17,979 bases of DNA from an uncultured Lachnospiraceae bacterium (GTDB taxonomy: Bacteria > Bacillota > Clostridia > Lachnospirales > Lachnospiraceae), in assembly GCA_910588125.1 (NCBI GenBank), contig CAJUPI010000064.1, positions 1 to 17,979 of the forward strand. The letters are read 5' to 3'. The notes under the pieces are model-generated. The model was not told the origin of the DNA, did not search any database, and worked only from the letters and a program-made list of their open reading frames with translations. A program made the translations under genes and the position numbers. Position 1 is the first letter of the stretch, and every line of letters begins with the position of its first letter. Of the stretch, positions 6,854 to 16,600 are shown in pieces.

Positions 6854-6900
6854 TAACAGGGGATTCTAATTCAAAAGGAGACATAAGAAGGAGGAATGGC

Positions 6901-8487
6901 ATGTCGGAAAATAGTACCAGAGGTTCAGAAGAACGGGAGGAGAACGAACTTTGCCCGATAATCGAGATGAAGCATATCACGAAACGTTTTCCCGGCATTG
7001 TGGCAAATGACGATGTGACGTTGCAGATCAAAAAGGGTGAGATTTTTGCGTTGCTGGGGGAAAACGGGGCGGGCAAATCCACACTGATGAGTATGCTGTT
7101 TGGGATGTATGAGCCGGATGAGGGTGAGATTTTTATCCGGGGGAAAAAGGAGCGGATCACGTCACCGAGCTATGCCACCCGGCTGAATATCGGCATGGTA
7201 CATCAGCATTTTAAGCTGGTAGAAAATTATACGATCACGGAAAATATTATCCTGGGCCTGAAAGACAGAGATCGTCTTTTTGGCATATTGCCCTGGGTGG
7301 ATATCCGTAAAGCGGATCAGAAGGTGGCGGAGCTGTCAAAAAAATATGGGTTGGAGGTCAATCCTACTGATGTAATCGAAAAGCTTAACGTATCGGTGCG
7401 GCAACGGGTGGAGATATTGAAAATGCTGTATCGAGAGGCAGAAATCCTGATTTTTGATGAGCCGACAGCAGTACTGACGCCGCAGGAGATTGAATTTTTG
7501 CTGGACATTATCCGTGGTCTGCGGGATAATGGCAAGACCATCATTCTGATTACTCACAAGCTGGAGGAGATCAAGAAGGTGGCAGATCGCTGCGGGATTT
7601 TGAACCGGGGACGTCTGGTGGATGTGCTGGATGTAGCATCAACTTCCACCAGGACGATGGCCAATCTGATGGTAGGCCGGGAAGTGTCCTTTTCCGTGGA
7701 GAAAAAGGAACCGGAGTACCGGGAGACCGTGCTGGAAGTGAAAAACCTGACGGTTACGAATGAAGATGGTTTTGAGGTAGTTAAAAATGTTTCTTTTTCC
7801 GTACGCGGCGGTGAGATCTTTGCCATAGCGGGAGTGTCAGGGAATGGGCAGGTGGAGATCGCGGATGCCATAGCGGGTCTGGAAAAAGCGGCTGGAGGCA
7901 GCATTGTACTCAATGGCAGGGATATTACCAGTGATACCATCCGAAGGCGAACGCTGGAGGGGATTTCTTACATTCCGGAGGATCGGCAGGCGTATGGCCT
8001 GGTGCTGGACTTTACTCTGGGAGAGAATCTGGCTTTGAAGGACTATTTCCGGGAACCGTTTTCCCGGAAAGGGATTTTGAACCAGGCGGCATTCAACCGT
8101 TATGGGGAGGAGCTGATTGAGCGATATGATATCCGGAGTGGCCAGGGGGTGCGGACTGTGGTGCGTTCCATGAGCGGCGGCAACCAGCAGAAGGCAATTA
8201 TTGGACGGGAGATTGAGTTGAAATCACCGCTGATGATTTTTGTGCAGCCGACGCGGGGCCTGGATATCGGTGCGATTGAGAATATTCATCGTCAGATGAT
8301 AGCGGAGCGGGACGCAGGGAAGGCGATTTTGCTGATTTCTCTGGAACTGGATGAGATCATGGACTGTGCAGATACCATCGGAGTCATTTATAATGGGCAG
8401 ATCCAAAAGATTGCCGAAGCGAGATTGCTGACGGCGAACGAGGTGGGAGAATTTATGATGGGGGTGAAGTCGGATGAAAGGAAATAG
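6901..8487 (+). CDS. BMP-type nucleoside ABC transporter, duplicated ATP-binding protein
   Basis: This 528-residue cytoplasmic ATPase carries two ABC domains, as in RbsA and the NupA/YufO group. Domain 1 has Walker A GENGAGKS (53-60), a Q-loop region VHQHFKL and Walker B LIFDEPTAVL; its signature region (SVRQRVEI) is degenerate. Domain 2 (from about residue 280) lacks the Walker A lysine (VSGNGQVEI) but keeps the good signature MSGGNQQK, and its Walker B is modified (IFVQPTRGLD). This asymmetry, with one active composite site, is normal for nucleoside BMP transporters and argues against a sugar-transport RbsA. The start follows AAGAAGGAGG by a few bases. Its end overlaps the next gene by 14 nt, suggesting translational coupling. 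Confidence 0.93.
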   Translation: MSENSTRGSEEREENELCPIIEMKHITKRFPGIVANDDVTLQIKKGEIFALLGENGAGKSTLMSMLFGMYEPDEGEIFIRGKKERITSPSYATRLNIGMVHQHFKLVENYTITENIILGLKDRDRLFGILPWVDIRKADQKVAELSKKYGLEVNPTDVIEKLNVSVRQRVEILKMLYREAEILIFDEPTAVLTPQEIEFLLDIIRGLRDNGKTIILITHKLEEIKKVADRCGILNRGRLVDVLDVASTSTRTMANLMVGREVSFSVEKKEPEYRETVLEVKNLTVTNEDGFEVVKNVSFSVRGGEIFAIAGVSGNGQVEIADAIAGLEKAAGGSIVLNGRDITSDTIRRRTLEGISYIPEDRQAYGLVLDFTLGENLALKDYFREPFSRKGILNQAAFNRYGEELIERYDIRSGQGVRTVVRSMSGGNQQKAIIGREIELKSPLMIFVQPTRGLDIGAIENIHRQMIAERDAGKAILLISLELDEIMDCADTIGVIYNGQIQKIAEARLLTANEVGEFMMGVKSDERK

Positions 8488-9622
8488 CCACATATTTAAG
8501 CGAAGCATGGTTCGGCTTTTGGGAAACGAGAGACGCCAGCCGGTGGCGATTCCCTTGTTTGCGATTGTCTTAAGTCTGTTGGCAGGAGCTGTGGTGATTT
8601 TGTTTTTGGGAAAAAATCCGTTAACAGCATATCAAAATCTGCTGCAGGGCTCCGGATTGCTTCCCAAACCGTCCTATGCCGGCTTTAAAAGTATGCTGAC
8701 GGATTTCACCAGCTTTATGAATGCCTGGACACCGATGCTTTTCGCATCGCTGGCAGTGGCGGTGGCACTGCGTGCGGGATTGTTTAATATCGGGGTATCA
8801 GGACAGATGCTGGCAGCCGGATTTCTCACTACGCTGACTGTGGGCTACAGTTCGCTGGCAGCGCCAGTGGCTAAGCCTTTGGTGTTGATTGTAGGTATGC
8901 TGGCGGGAGCGGCGATGGGTGGTCTAATTGGTTGGCTAAAGCACCAGTTTAATATCAATGAGGTGGTTTCCTCCATCATGCTCAATTACATCGCGCAGTA
9001 TGTGATCAGCTTTTTTATCAACACCTATTATGTGAATCCGGTGTCACGGCAGTCGAATGCGGTTTCTAAGGCGGCCAGGCTGACGTTCATGGATACGCCG
9101 GTAGGAAATCTAAAAATGGATATCCCGTTGGGAATTGTGCTGGCTATTCTGGCAGCGGTACTGGTCAAATTTATTTTAGACCGGACAGTATTTGGCTATG
9201 AGATCAAATGTGTGGGTACCAGCCGCAATGCGGCCCGCTATGCCGGGATCCATGTCGGTCGGAATGTAGTCGCCTCGATGATATTTTCGGGAGCGCTGTC
9301 CGGGCTGGCAGGAGTGACTTATTATCTGGGGTATTTCGGATCGATTCAGCCGCGGGTGTTGGCGAGCACAGGGTTTGATGCGATTGCAGTTTCTCTGTTG
9401 GCCAATAGCAATCCGATTGGGATTATCTTTTCCTCATTTCTGGTGACGATTATCAGTAAGGGGAGTACATATATGAATTCTTCATCGGGACTGGAGTCCG
9501 AGATATCCTCGGTGATTACAGGGCTCATTCTGCTGTTTTCTGCTTGCGGGGTATTTATTCGCTATAAGGTGAAATGCTTCCAGGATGAGCTTAAGGAGGA
9601 AGAAGAAGGGAGGAAGGGCTGA
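8474..9622 (+). CDS. ABC transporter permease, nucleoside BMP type, subunit 1
   Basis: A 382-residue integral membrane protein of the BPD_transp_2 (RbsC/LivH-like) permease family, the YufP/NupB type. Hydrophobic segments are spread along the chain, starting with residues about 24-46 (VAIPLFAIVLSLLAGAVVIL). The conserved core includes RAGLFNIGVSGQM (97-109) and the cytoplasmic coupling region with VGTSRNAARYAGI, which contacts the ATPase. The C-terminus is highly charged (Glu/Lys-rich). The start overlaps the ATPase gene by 14 nt, and its stop shares one base with the next start (TGATG), so the three membrane-complex genes are tightly coupled. It forms the channel with the protein at 9622. 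Confidence 0.92.
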   Translation: MKGNSHIFKRSMVRLLGNERRQPVAIPLFAIVLSLLAGAVVILFLGKNPLTAYQNLLQGSGLLPKPSYAGFKSMLTDFTSFMNAWTPMLFASLAVAVALRAGLFNIGVSGQMLAAGFLTTLTVGYSSLAAPVAKPLVLIVGMLAGAAMGGLIGWLKHQFNINEVVSSIMLNYIAQYVISFFINTYYVNPVSRQSNAVSKAARLTFMDTPVGNLKMDIPLGIVLAILAAVLVKFILDRTVFGYEIKCVGTSRNAARYAGIHVGRNVVASMIFSGALSGLAGVTYYLGYFGSIQPRVLASTGFDAIAVSLLANSNPIGIIFSSFLVTIISKGSTYMNSSSGLESEISSVITGLILLFSACGVFIRYKVKCFQDELKEEEEGRKG

Positions 9623-10581
9623 TGGAACGGATTATTATTGACGGGCTTTCATTTTCGCTGCCTCTGTTTATCATGGCTATCGGAGGGATCTACAGCGAAA
9701 AGAGCGGAATTACGAACCTAGCGCTGGAGGGACTGCAGGGAGTCGGGGCCTTTGCAGGAGCGCTGGCCGCTGTACTGGCTGCGGGAAGCTTTGCCGATCA
9801 GTCACAGGCGCCCTTTTATATCGCGATGGTCTTTGCAATTGCAGGAGGAATGCTTTACTCACTTTTGCATGCGTTGCTCTGTATCCGTTTTAAGGCGAAT
9901 CAGGTGATTAGCGGCGTGGTGATCAATATTTTGGCGATGGCTCTGACGGCGTTTCTGACAAAATATATAAACCGAAGTGTGTTTGGGGCGGCTTCAGACA
10001 AATTTGTGTTAGGAGTGTCGGTGCGGATCACAGTGCCGGTATTATCGCAGATTCCAATATTAGGAGCTGTGTTTAAGGACTTATATCCCTTTGAACTGAT
10101 CATTTTGGCAGTAGCACTGGTGGCCTGGTATGTAATGGCCAAGACGCGCTATGGTATGAACCTGCGTGCCTGCGGGGATAATCCGCATGCGGTGGATGCG
10201 GCAGGTGTGGATGTGGGGAAAGTACGGCTGGTGGCAGTGATGGTCTCAGGAGGGCTGTCCGGGCTGGCAGGAATTTGTTTTGCTTATTCGATCTCGGCTA
10301 ATTTTTCTTCCAGTATTTATGTAGGGTATGGATATCTGGCGATTGCGGCTCTGATATTCGGGAACTGGACAATTTTACCGACTTTTGGTTCATGCCTGTT
10401 GTTTGGGTTTGCACGATCGGGCGGGTATTATCTGGTACAAAAGCTTAAAATGCCAAGCAGCTATTCGGATCTGGTGATGACACTGCCTTATGTCGTGACG
10501 CTGTTGCTGCTGATCTTCTTCTCAAAATATAACCGGGCGCCGCGGGCGTTGGGAGAGATCTATGATAAAGGGAAGAGATAG
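9622..10581 (+). CDS. ABC transporter permease, nucleoside BMP type, subunit 2
   Basis: The second permease of the heterodimeric channel (319 residues, YufQ/NupC type). It shows the paired family motif SGITNLALEGLQGVGAF (28-44), matching the NIG..GQ segment of its partner, and the ATPase-coupling loop with RACGDNPHAVDAAGVDV. Hydrophobic segments cover most of the protein, ending in LPYVVTLLLLIFFS. Its length is typical. The ATG overlaps the previous stop by one base. The gene ends 25 bases before repeat copy C, and the transporter block stops here. Confidence 0.92.
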   Translation: MERIIIDGLSFSLPLFIMAIGGIYSEKSGITNLALEGLQGVGAFAGALAAVLAAGSFADQSQAPFYIAMVFAIAGGMLYSLLHALLCIRFKANQVISGVVINILAMALTAFLTKYINRSVFGAASDKFVLGVSVRITVPVLSQIPILGAVFKDLYPFELIILAVALVAWYVMAKTRYGMNLRACGDNPHAVDAAGVDVGKVRLVAVMVSGGLSGLAGICFAYSISANFSSSIYVGYGYLAIAALIFGNWTILPTFGSCLLFGFARSGGYYLVQKLKMPSSYSDLVMTLPYVVTLLLLIFFSKYNRAPRALGEIYDKGKR

Positions 10582-10606
10582 GAAAAAGAAGCCTGGGGAT
10601 TGAGCC

Positions 10607-10688
10607 AATGTCATTCAGTTCATTTTCTCAGCAGGTACGCTGTGGAAAAAGGAGCGGGAAGAGGCGGGAAATGGTCTGCTGCTTTTTG
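10607..10688 (+). repeat. Interspersed intergenic repeat, copy C
   Basis: This copy starts AATGTCATTCAG and keeps TTTTCTCAG, GGTACGC and the exact core GGAAAAAGGAGCGGGAA. It ends GGTCTGCTGCTTTTTG. It is more diverged from A and B at the 5' end but closer to A in the GAAG-GGCGGGAAA segment. It lies between the second permease and the deaminase, in the direction of transcription. Confidence 0.8.
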
Positions 10689-10774
10689 AGTGGGATTCAC
10701 AGAGATATGACAGATGGATATGAGAAAATGAGAAGCATTTGACTTTGATAAATAAACAGGAGAAGGAGGAAAAT

Positions 10775-12103
10775 ATGAGGGTTCGGCTGTATAATGCGCG
10801 GGTGCTGGCGATGGATGGAGATATGGAGATCCGCCGGGGAGAGGTCTGGGTGGATAAAAACCGGATTGTGTATGTGGGGCCGGGAAAAGAGGCTGTGGAG
10901 GAAAATGATAAACGTAATGGCAGGCAAATGTATGTATCCGGACAAGAGACGGTTAAATGGGAGCGAGAGATTGATTTGAAGGGAAATCTGGTGATGCCGG
11001 GATTTGTCAATGCGCATACGCACTCGGCGATGACCTTTCTGCGATCCTATGCGGATGACCTGCCTTTACAGGAGTGGTTGGAACAGCAGGTGTTTCCGAT
11101 GGAGGCGAAGCTGACGGGGGAGGATATTTATGAGCTGTCACGGCTGGCGATTCTGGAATATCTGTCCAGCGGGATTACGGCTAATTTTGATATGTATTTT
11201 CAGCCGGAGATGATTGCCAGGGCGTCGGTAGATTGTGGGTTTCGCACAGTGCTGGTCAGTAGTCTGAATAATTTCACGTCATCGCTTAAGGAGCAGGAGG
11301 AAGAATATCAGAGGTTTAATCATTATGATGAGCGAATCCGTTATCATCTGGGATTCCATGCGGAGTATACTACCTCGGAAGAGCTTTTGAAAGGAGTGGC
11401 TGCGCTGGCAGAGAAATATCAGGCACCAGTGTATACACATAATTCAGAGACGCGGCGGGAGGTAGAGGAGTGTATTTCGCGGCATGGAATGACACCTACG
11501 GCCTATCTTGATTCGCTGGGATTGTTTTGTTATGGCGGCGGCGGATACCACTGTGTTTATATGACAGATGAGGACATTCGGATTTTTCGGGAGCGCGGAT
11601 TGTCGGCGGTGACGAATCCGGGGTCGAATACCAAGCTGGCGAGCGGAGTCGCCCGGATTTCCGATATGATAGCGGCGGGAGTCAATCTGGCAATCGGCAC
11701 GGACGGGCCGGCCAGCAACAATTGTCTGGATATGTTTCGGGAGATGTTTTTGGTGACCGGGCTGGCGAAACTTCGGGAGGAAGATGCTGCGGCAGTGCCG
11801 GCAGAGCAGGTGCTGCAGATGGCGGTATCCGGAGGTGCAAAGGCTTTGGGACTGGCAGATTGCGGATGCCTGGCAGTGGGAAAGCTGGCAGATCTGATCG
11901 TGATAGATTTGCAGCAGCCGAATATGCAGCCGCTGAACCATCCGGTGAAAAATCTAGTCTATAGCGGCTGCAAGCAGAATGTAAAGCTGACGATGGTCAA
12001 TGGGCAGATTCTCTATGAGGATGGAAAATATTTTATAGGGGCAGAACCAGAAGAGGTTTATGAGAAGGCGAACCGGATTATACGGAGAATGACAGAAAGC
12101 TGA
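10775..12103 (+). CDS. mtaD: Amidohydrolase: 5'-methylthioadenosine / S-adenosylhomocysteine / 5'-deoxyadenosine deaminase family
   Basis: This metal-dependent amidohydrolase belongs to the group that deaminates the adenine base of 5'-modified nucleosides (MtaD, SAH deaminase, archaeal DadD). Metal and catalytic residues are visible: H81 and H83 in VNAHTHS, H195 in GFHAEY, H222 and E225 in THNSETR, H259 in YHCVYM, and D310 in IGTDGPASNN. The NPGSNTKLASG segment (281-291) is typical of the MTA/SAH group and separates it from cytosine deaminase or TrzN-type enzymes. I place the start at ATG 10775 (442 residues) because AAGGAGG (10763-10769) is correctly spaced; an in-frame TTG at 10739 lies upstream of that site. 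Residues about 36-66 are a polar insertion before the barrel. Next to a nucleoside importer and mtnA, it probably converts imported or internal 5'-deoxynucleosides to inosine analogues. The preferred substrate is not determinable. Confidence 0.87.
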   Translation: MRVRLYNARVLAMDGDMEIRRGEVWVDKNRIVYVGPGKEAVEENDKRNGRQMYVSGQETVKWEREIDLKGNLVMPGFVNAHTHSAMTFLRSYADDLPLQEWLEQQVFPMEAKLTGEDIYELSRLAILEYLSSGITANFDMYFQPEMIARASVDCGFRTVLVSSLNNFTSSLKEQEEEYQRFNHYDERIRYHLGFHAEYTTSEELLKGVAALAEKYQAPVYTHNSETRREVEECISRHGMTPTAYLDSLGLFCYGGGGYHCVYMTDEDIRIFRERGLSAVTNPGSNTKLASGVARISDMIAAGVNLAIGTDGPASNNCLDMFREMFLVTGLAKLREEDAAAVPAEQVLQMAVSGGAKALGLADCGCLAVGKLADLIVIDLQQPNMQPLNHPVKNLVYSGCKQNVKLTMVNGQILYEDGKYFIGAEPEEVYEKANRIIRRMTES

Positions 12104-12148
12104 GAGAGATACCGGACAGACATAGGATACAAAAAGGAGGAAATCAGG

Positions 12149-13507
12149 ATGTCGTTTCGGCTGGAGCAGACCCAGAAGCAGATAGTATCACAGAAAATGA
12201 TCCAGTCCGTCAGCATTTTGCAGATGAGTACGCAGGAACTGGCAGACTATATTAAAGAAGTAACGTTAGAGAATCCGGTACTTGATTTTGACGAGAGGAT
12301 ACCGGAGGATAAGGATCAGGAGCGTCTGAAAAAACTGGAATGGCTGGCAAGCCTGGATGAGCAGAACCGTTCCTACTATCAATATGATCATGAAGATGCA
12401 GAAAACGAAAAAGGTATGAACAATGTAGCCGGCCCGATTGATGAGCGTCTCGAGGACGTTGTGCATTTGCAGCTTCTTGGCGGAATGTACACGGATAAGG
12501 AGCAGGAGGTTTTTGAGTATATCATTCAATGCCTGGATTCAAGAGGATATTTTACGGTCCCTGCATCTGAAGTGGCAAAGGCCAATCATGTTTCGCTGGA
12601 AATGGCTGAGAGATGTATTGCCGTGATGAGAGATTTGGAGCCGGCGGGCGTGTGTGCGGCTTCCATGCAGGAATGCCTGTTAAAACAACTGGAAAAAAGG
12701 AAGGACTGCGGTGATTTGGAAAGGGAGATCGTTGCTGGATACATGGAATTATTGGGGAAAAACCAGCTTCCTGCCATAGCGAAGTCGCTGCGGGTATCTC
12801 TTGCGGATGTTGTCCAGGCAGCCGGAAGGATTCGGGAGCTGAATCCCAGGCCGGCTCAGGGCTTTGACAATGGCGATCTGATGCGCTATGTGATACCGGA
12901 CATTACTGTAGTAAAATTTCAGGATGGATTTGAAATCTTGTTGAATGACTATACCTGCCCCACGCTCCACATCAATCAGGAATACCTGGCAATGTTGAAG
13001 TCCGACTGCGATCCGGAAGTGAAAGAATATTTATTTAGTAAGGTTCGTCAGGCAGAAGAACTGCAGGATTGCATTTCGCGAAGAAGTTCCACTTTGCTGG
13101 CGCTTGCCCGATGTATCGTGGATGTCCAGAAGGATTTCTTTGTCTATGGAGAAAAATCAGTAAAGCCGTTTCGCCTGACTGATGCAGCCGAACGCATCGG
13201 CTGCCATGAATCTACGGTCAGCCGGGCGCTGAAGGATAAATATCTGCAATGCTGCCAGGGAATTTACCCTCTGCACTATTTTTTCCAGAAAGGTTTCAGC
13301 CAGGGGCAGGAAGCAATGGCTTCTTTGCAGGTCAAACAGGCTTTGGCGGAAATAATCGAAAACGAAGATAAACAAAAACCATATAGCGACAATAAACTGT
13401 CAGAGCTTTTGCAGGAGCAAGGGATGGATATTTCCCGAAGAACAGTGGCAAAATACCGCGAGGAGATGAAGATAGCAAACGGCAGAGAGAGAAAGCAGTT
13501 TTTGTGA
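12149..13507 (+). CDS. rpoN: RNA polymerase sigma-54 factor
   Basis: Sigma-54 directs RNA polymerase to -24/-12 promoters that need an enhancer-binding ATPase. All landmarks are present in 452 residues: the Gln/Leu-rich region I (LEQTQKQIVSQKMIQS ... LQMSTQELADYI ... ENPVL), the core-binding middle, a helix-turn-helix segment (CHESTVSRALKDKYLQC) and the RpoN box SRRTVAKYRE near the C-terminus (429-438), with serine replacing the usual first alanine. AAAGGAGG lies 8 nt before the ATG. It starts only 45 nt after the deaminase stop with no visible terminator, so it may be cotranscribed with the salvage genes. No activator gene and no convincing -24/-12 site was found here. A hairpin follows the gene. 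Confidence 0.96.
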   Translation: MSFRLEQTQKQIVSQKMIQSVSILQMSTQELADYIKEVTLENPVLDFDERIPEDKDQERLKKLEWLASLDEQNRSYYQYDHEDAENEKGMNNVAGPIDERLEDVVHLQLLGGMYTDKEQEVFEYIIQCLDSRGYFTVPASEVAKANHVSLEMAERCIAVMRDLEPAGVCAASMQECLLKQLEKRKDCGDLEREIVAGYMELLGKNQLPAIAKSLRVSLADVVQAAGRIRELNPRPAQGFDNGDLMRYVIPDITVVKFQDGFEILLNDYTCPTLHINQEYLAMLKSDCDPEVKEYLFSKVRQAEELQDCISRRSSTLLALARCIVDVQKDFFVYGEKSVKPFRLTDAAERIGCHESTVSRALKDKYLQCCQGIYPLHYFFQKGFSQGQEAMASLQVKQALAEIIENEDKQKPYSDNKLSELLQEQGMDISRRTVAKYREEMKIANGRERKQFL

Positions 13508-13542
13508 ATCCGTTTGCTGCAATTAATATTATTAAATTTGAC

Positions 13543-13618
13543 CTTTAGAATATTCAGCCTTGGATAAAGGGGCGGCCGTGTTCCCGCTTCTTTATCCAAG
13601 GCGTATTTCTTAGAATTA
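13543..13618. terminator. Bidirectional hairpin between rpoN and carB built from two opposed repeat half-copies
   Basis: A perfect 13-bp inverted repeat (13557-13569 with 13590-13602, arm GCCTTGGATAAAG) lies between two converging genes. Each arm continues as a diverged half-copy of the interspersed repeat. The plus arm (13543-13575) matches the GAGAATACTCAGCC form of copy D. The minus arm (13618-13580) matches the TTCTCAGAA-TACGCC ... GCGGGAA form of copies A and B. U-tracts are weak on both sides, so termination efficiency is uncertain. Confidence 0.7.
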
Positions 13619-13619
13619 T

Positions 13620-16600
13620 TTATTCTTTATCATGAATTTCACCATGAAGCTGCTGCAGAGACTTTACCTCTCCGTTTCCATGCATTTTTACGTAATGGAT
13701 ACCGCTGGCAGTGGCCCGGGCGGCGGCAATGGTAGTCATATAAGGTACTTTGGCTTTAATGGCGGCCTTGCGCAGATAGCTGTCGTCATGTACGCTTTCC
13801 TTTCCGGAAGGGGAGTTGACAATCAGCTGAATATCTCCGTTGGTGATCATATCCAGAATATTGGGGCGGCCCTCATAAAGCTTTTTCACTTTTTTGGCCG
13901 GGATACCGGCTTCGTGAATCAGATCATAAGTAGTGCCGGTAGCCAGTATAGTAAAGCCGTCTGCGGCAAACATTCTGGCCACCTCTACAACGTCTGGCTT
14001 ATCCTTGCGGTTGACTGAGATCAGCACAGTACCTTCCAGCGGCAGGCGGGACTGGGTGGCTTCCTGAGCTTTGTAAAATGCTTCGCCGTAGGAACGGGAC
14101 AATCCCAGGACCTCTCCGGTGGAACGCATCTCCGGACCCAATACCGGGTCGACCTCCTGGAACATATTGAAAGGGAATACAGCCTCCTTGACGCCATAGT
14201 TAGGAATTTCCTGTTCTTTCAGACGAGGCACCGGCGACGGCCGGCCGGTTAATTCTGCCGTGATAATATCGGTGGCCAGCGGTACCATGCGAATGTTACA
14301 TACCTTGGATACCAGTGGTACAGTCCGGGATGCCCGGGGATTGGCCTCCAACACGTAGACCTTACCGTTTTCGATAGCATACTGCATATTCATGAGTCCC
14401 CGGACATGCATTTCCTCAGCAATTTTTCGAGTGTACTCTTTGATCGTTTCCACATTTTCCGGAGAAATGTGAAGGGAGGGGATAATGCAGGCGGAGTCAC
14501 CGGAGTGGACGCCGGCCAGTTCGATATGCTCCATCACGGCAGGGACAAAGGCATGCGTGCCATCGCTGATTGCGTCGGCTTCGCATTCCATGGCGTGATT
14601 TAAGAAGCGGTCAATCAGAATCGGACGATCGGGAGTTACCCCCACAGCTGCCTGCATATAACCAGTCATGCTATCGTCGTCATAAACGACCTCCATTCCC
14701 CGGCCGCCCAGCACATAAGAGGGGCGGACCATGACCGGATAACTGATTTGATTGGCAATTTGCAACGCTTCTTCCACGGTGGTGGCCATACCGGATTCGG
14801 GCATGGGAATCTCGAGCTTTTCCATCATGGCACGGAACAGATCCCGATCTTCGGCTAAGTCAATGACGGATGGAGAGGTGCCAAGGATGCGGACGCCGTT
14901 CTTTTCCAGATCAGCAGCCAGGTTTAATGGAGTCTGTCCGCCGAACTGGGCAATCACACCCAGTGGTTTTTCTTTTTTATAGATGCTTAATACATCTTCC
15001 AGGGTCAGGGGCTCAAAGTATAATTTGTCGGAGGTATCATAGTCTGTGGATACTGTTTCCGGGTTACAATTCACAATGATAGTTTCAAAGCCCAGCTTTT
15101 TCAGGGCCAGAGAAGCATGAACACAGCAGTAATCAAACTCGATACCCTGCCCGATACGGTTAGGGCCGCCGCCCAGAATCATGACCTTGGGCTTATCGGT
15201 GCTGACCGGATTTTTGTCCGGGGCATTATAGGTGGAGTAGTAATAAGCGCTGTCAGTGGTGCCGCTGACATGAACGCCTTCCCAGGCTTCTTCGATACCC
15301 AGCCCGATGCGATGATTGCGGATCGCATCTTCCGGAATTTGCAATAGCTGGCTTAAATATTTGTCAGAGAAACCGTTTTTCTTGGCAGAGATCAGCTGGC
15401 CATCTTCCGGAAGTGCACCTTTATGAGCCAACAAAACCTCTTCCTCCTCCACCAGTTCCTTCATCTGTTGGATAAACCAGGTTTTCACCTTAGTAATATC
15501 ATGAATTTCTTCTACCGTGGCTCCCTTGCGCAGCGCCTCATACATAACAAAATGGCGTTCACTGGAAGGGGTGATCAACATCTGCAGAAGCTGTTCCTTT
15601 GTTTTGGTATCAAAATCCTTGGCATGGCCCAGGCCATAGCGCCCGGTTTCCAGGCTGCGGATAGCCTTCTGGAAAGCTTCCTTATAAGTCTTTCCGATGC
15701 TCATGACCTCACCGACGGCCCGCATCTGAGTGCCCAGTTTGTCTTCTACGCCTTTGAACTTTTCAAATGCCCAGCGGGCGAACTTGATGACCACATAATC
15801 GCCGTCCGGAACATACTTGTCCAGAGTGCCATATTTTCCGCAGGGGATCTCCTTTAAGGTAAGCCCGGTGGCCAGCATGGCGGACACCAGGGCGATAGGA
15901 AAGCCAGTAGCCTTGGAGGCAAGGGCAGAAGAACGAGAGGTACGGGGGTTGATCTCGATGACCACAATACGGTCAGAAACGGGATCATGGGCGAACTGTA
16001 CATTAGTACCGCCGATAACCTGTACGGATTCTACGATCCGGTAAGCCTGTTCCTGCAGACGTTTCTGGCATTCTTCGGAGATAGTCAGCATGGGAGCGGA
16101 ACAGAAGGAGTCACCGGTATGGACGCCCAGCGGGTCAATATTTTCAATGAAGCAGACAGTGATCATGTTGCCTTCTTTATCGCGGACTACTTCCAGTTCC
16201 AGCTCTTCCCAGCCTAAGATGGATTCTTCCACCAGCACCTGTCCCACCAGGCTGGCCTGCAATCCACGGGCACAGACGGTCTTTAATTCTTCTTTGTTGT
16301 ATACCAGGCCGCCGCCCGCGCCTCCCATGGTATAGGCCGGCCGGAGGACAACCGGGTATCCTAACCGATCCGCAATGGCAAGAGCTTCATTTACTGTATA
16401 GGCAACTTCGCTGCGGGCCATTTCAATGCCCAATGCATTCATGGCCTTCTTAAATTCGATCCGGTCTTCGCCCCGTTCAATGGCATCTACCTGGACGCCG
16501 ATTACTTTGACCTGGTATTTGTCTAAAATCCCTTCTTTATAGAGTTCGGCACAAAGATTCAGTCCGGATTGGCCACCCAGGTTTGGCAATAAGGCATCCG

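Noticed and set aside
10739..10774. Upstream in-frame TTG start for the deaminase
   Set aside because: It would place the AAGGAGG site inside the coding region; the ATG at 10775 is correctly spaced from it.
13632..16335. Several plus-strand frames of 65-144 codons opposite carB
   Set aside because: They are shadows of the strongly supported carB frame, without ribosome binding sites or recognisable domains.
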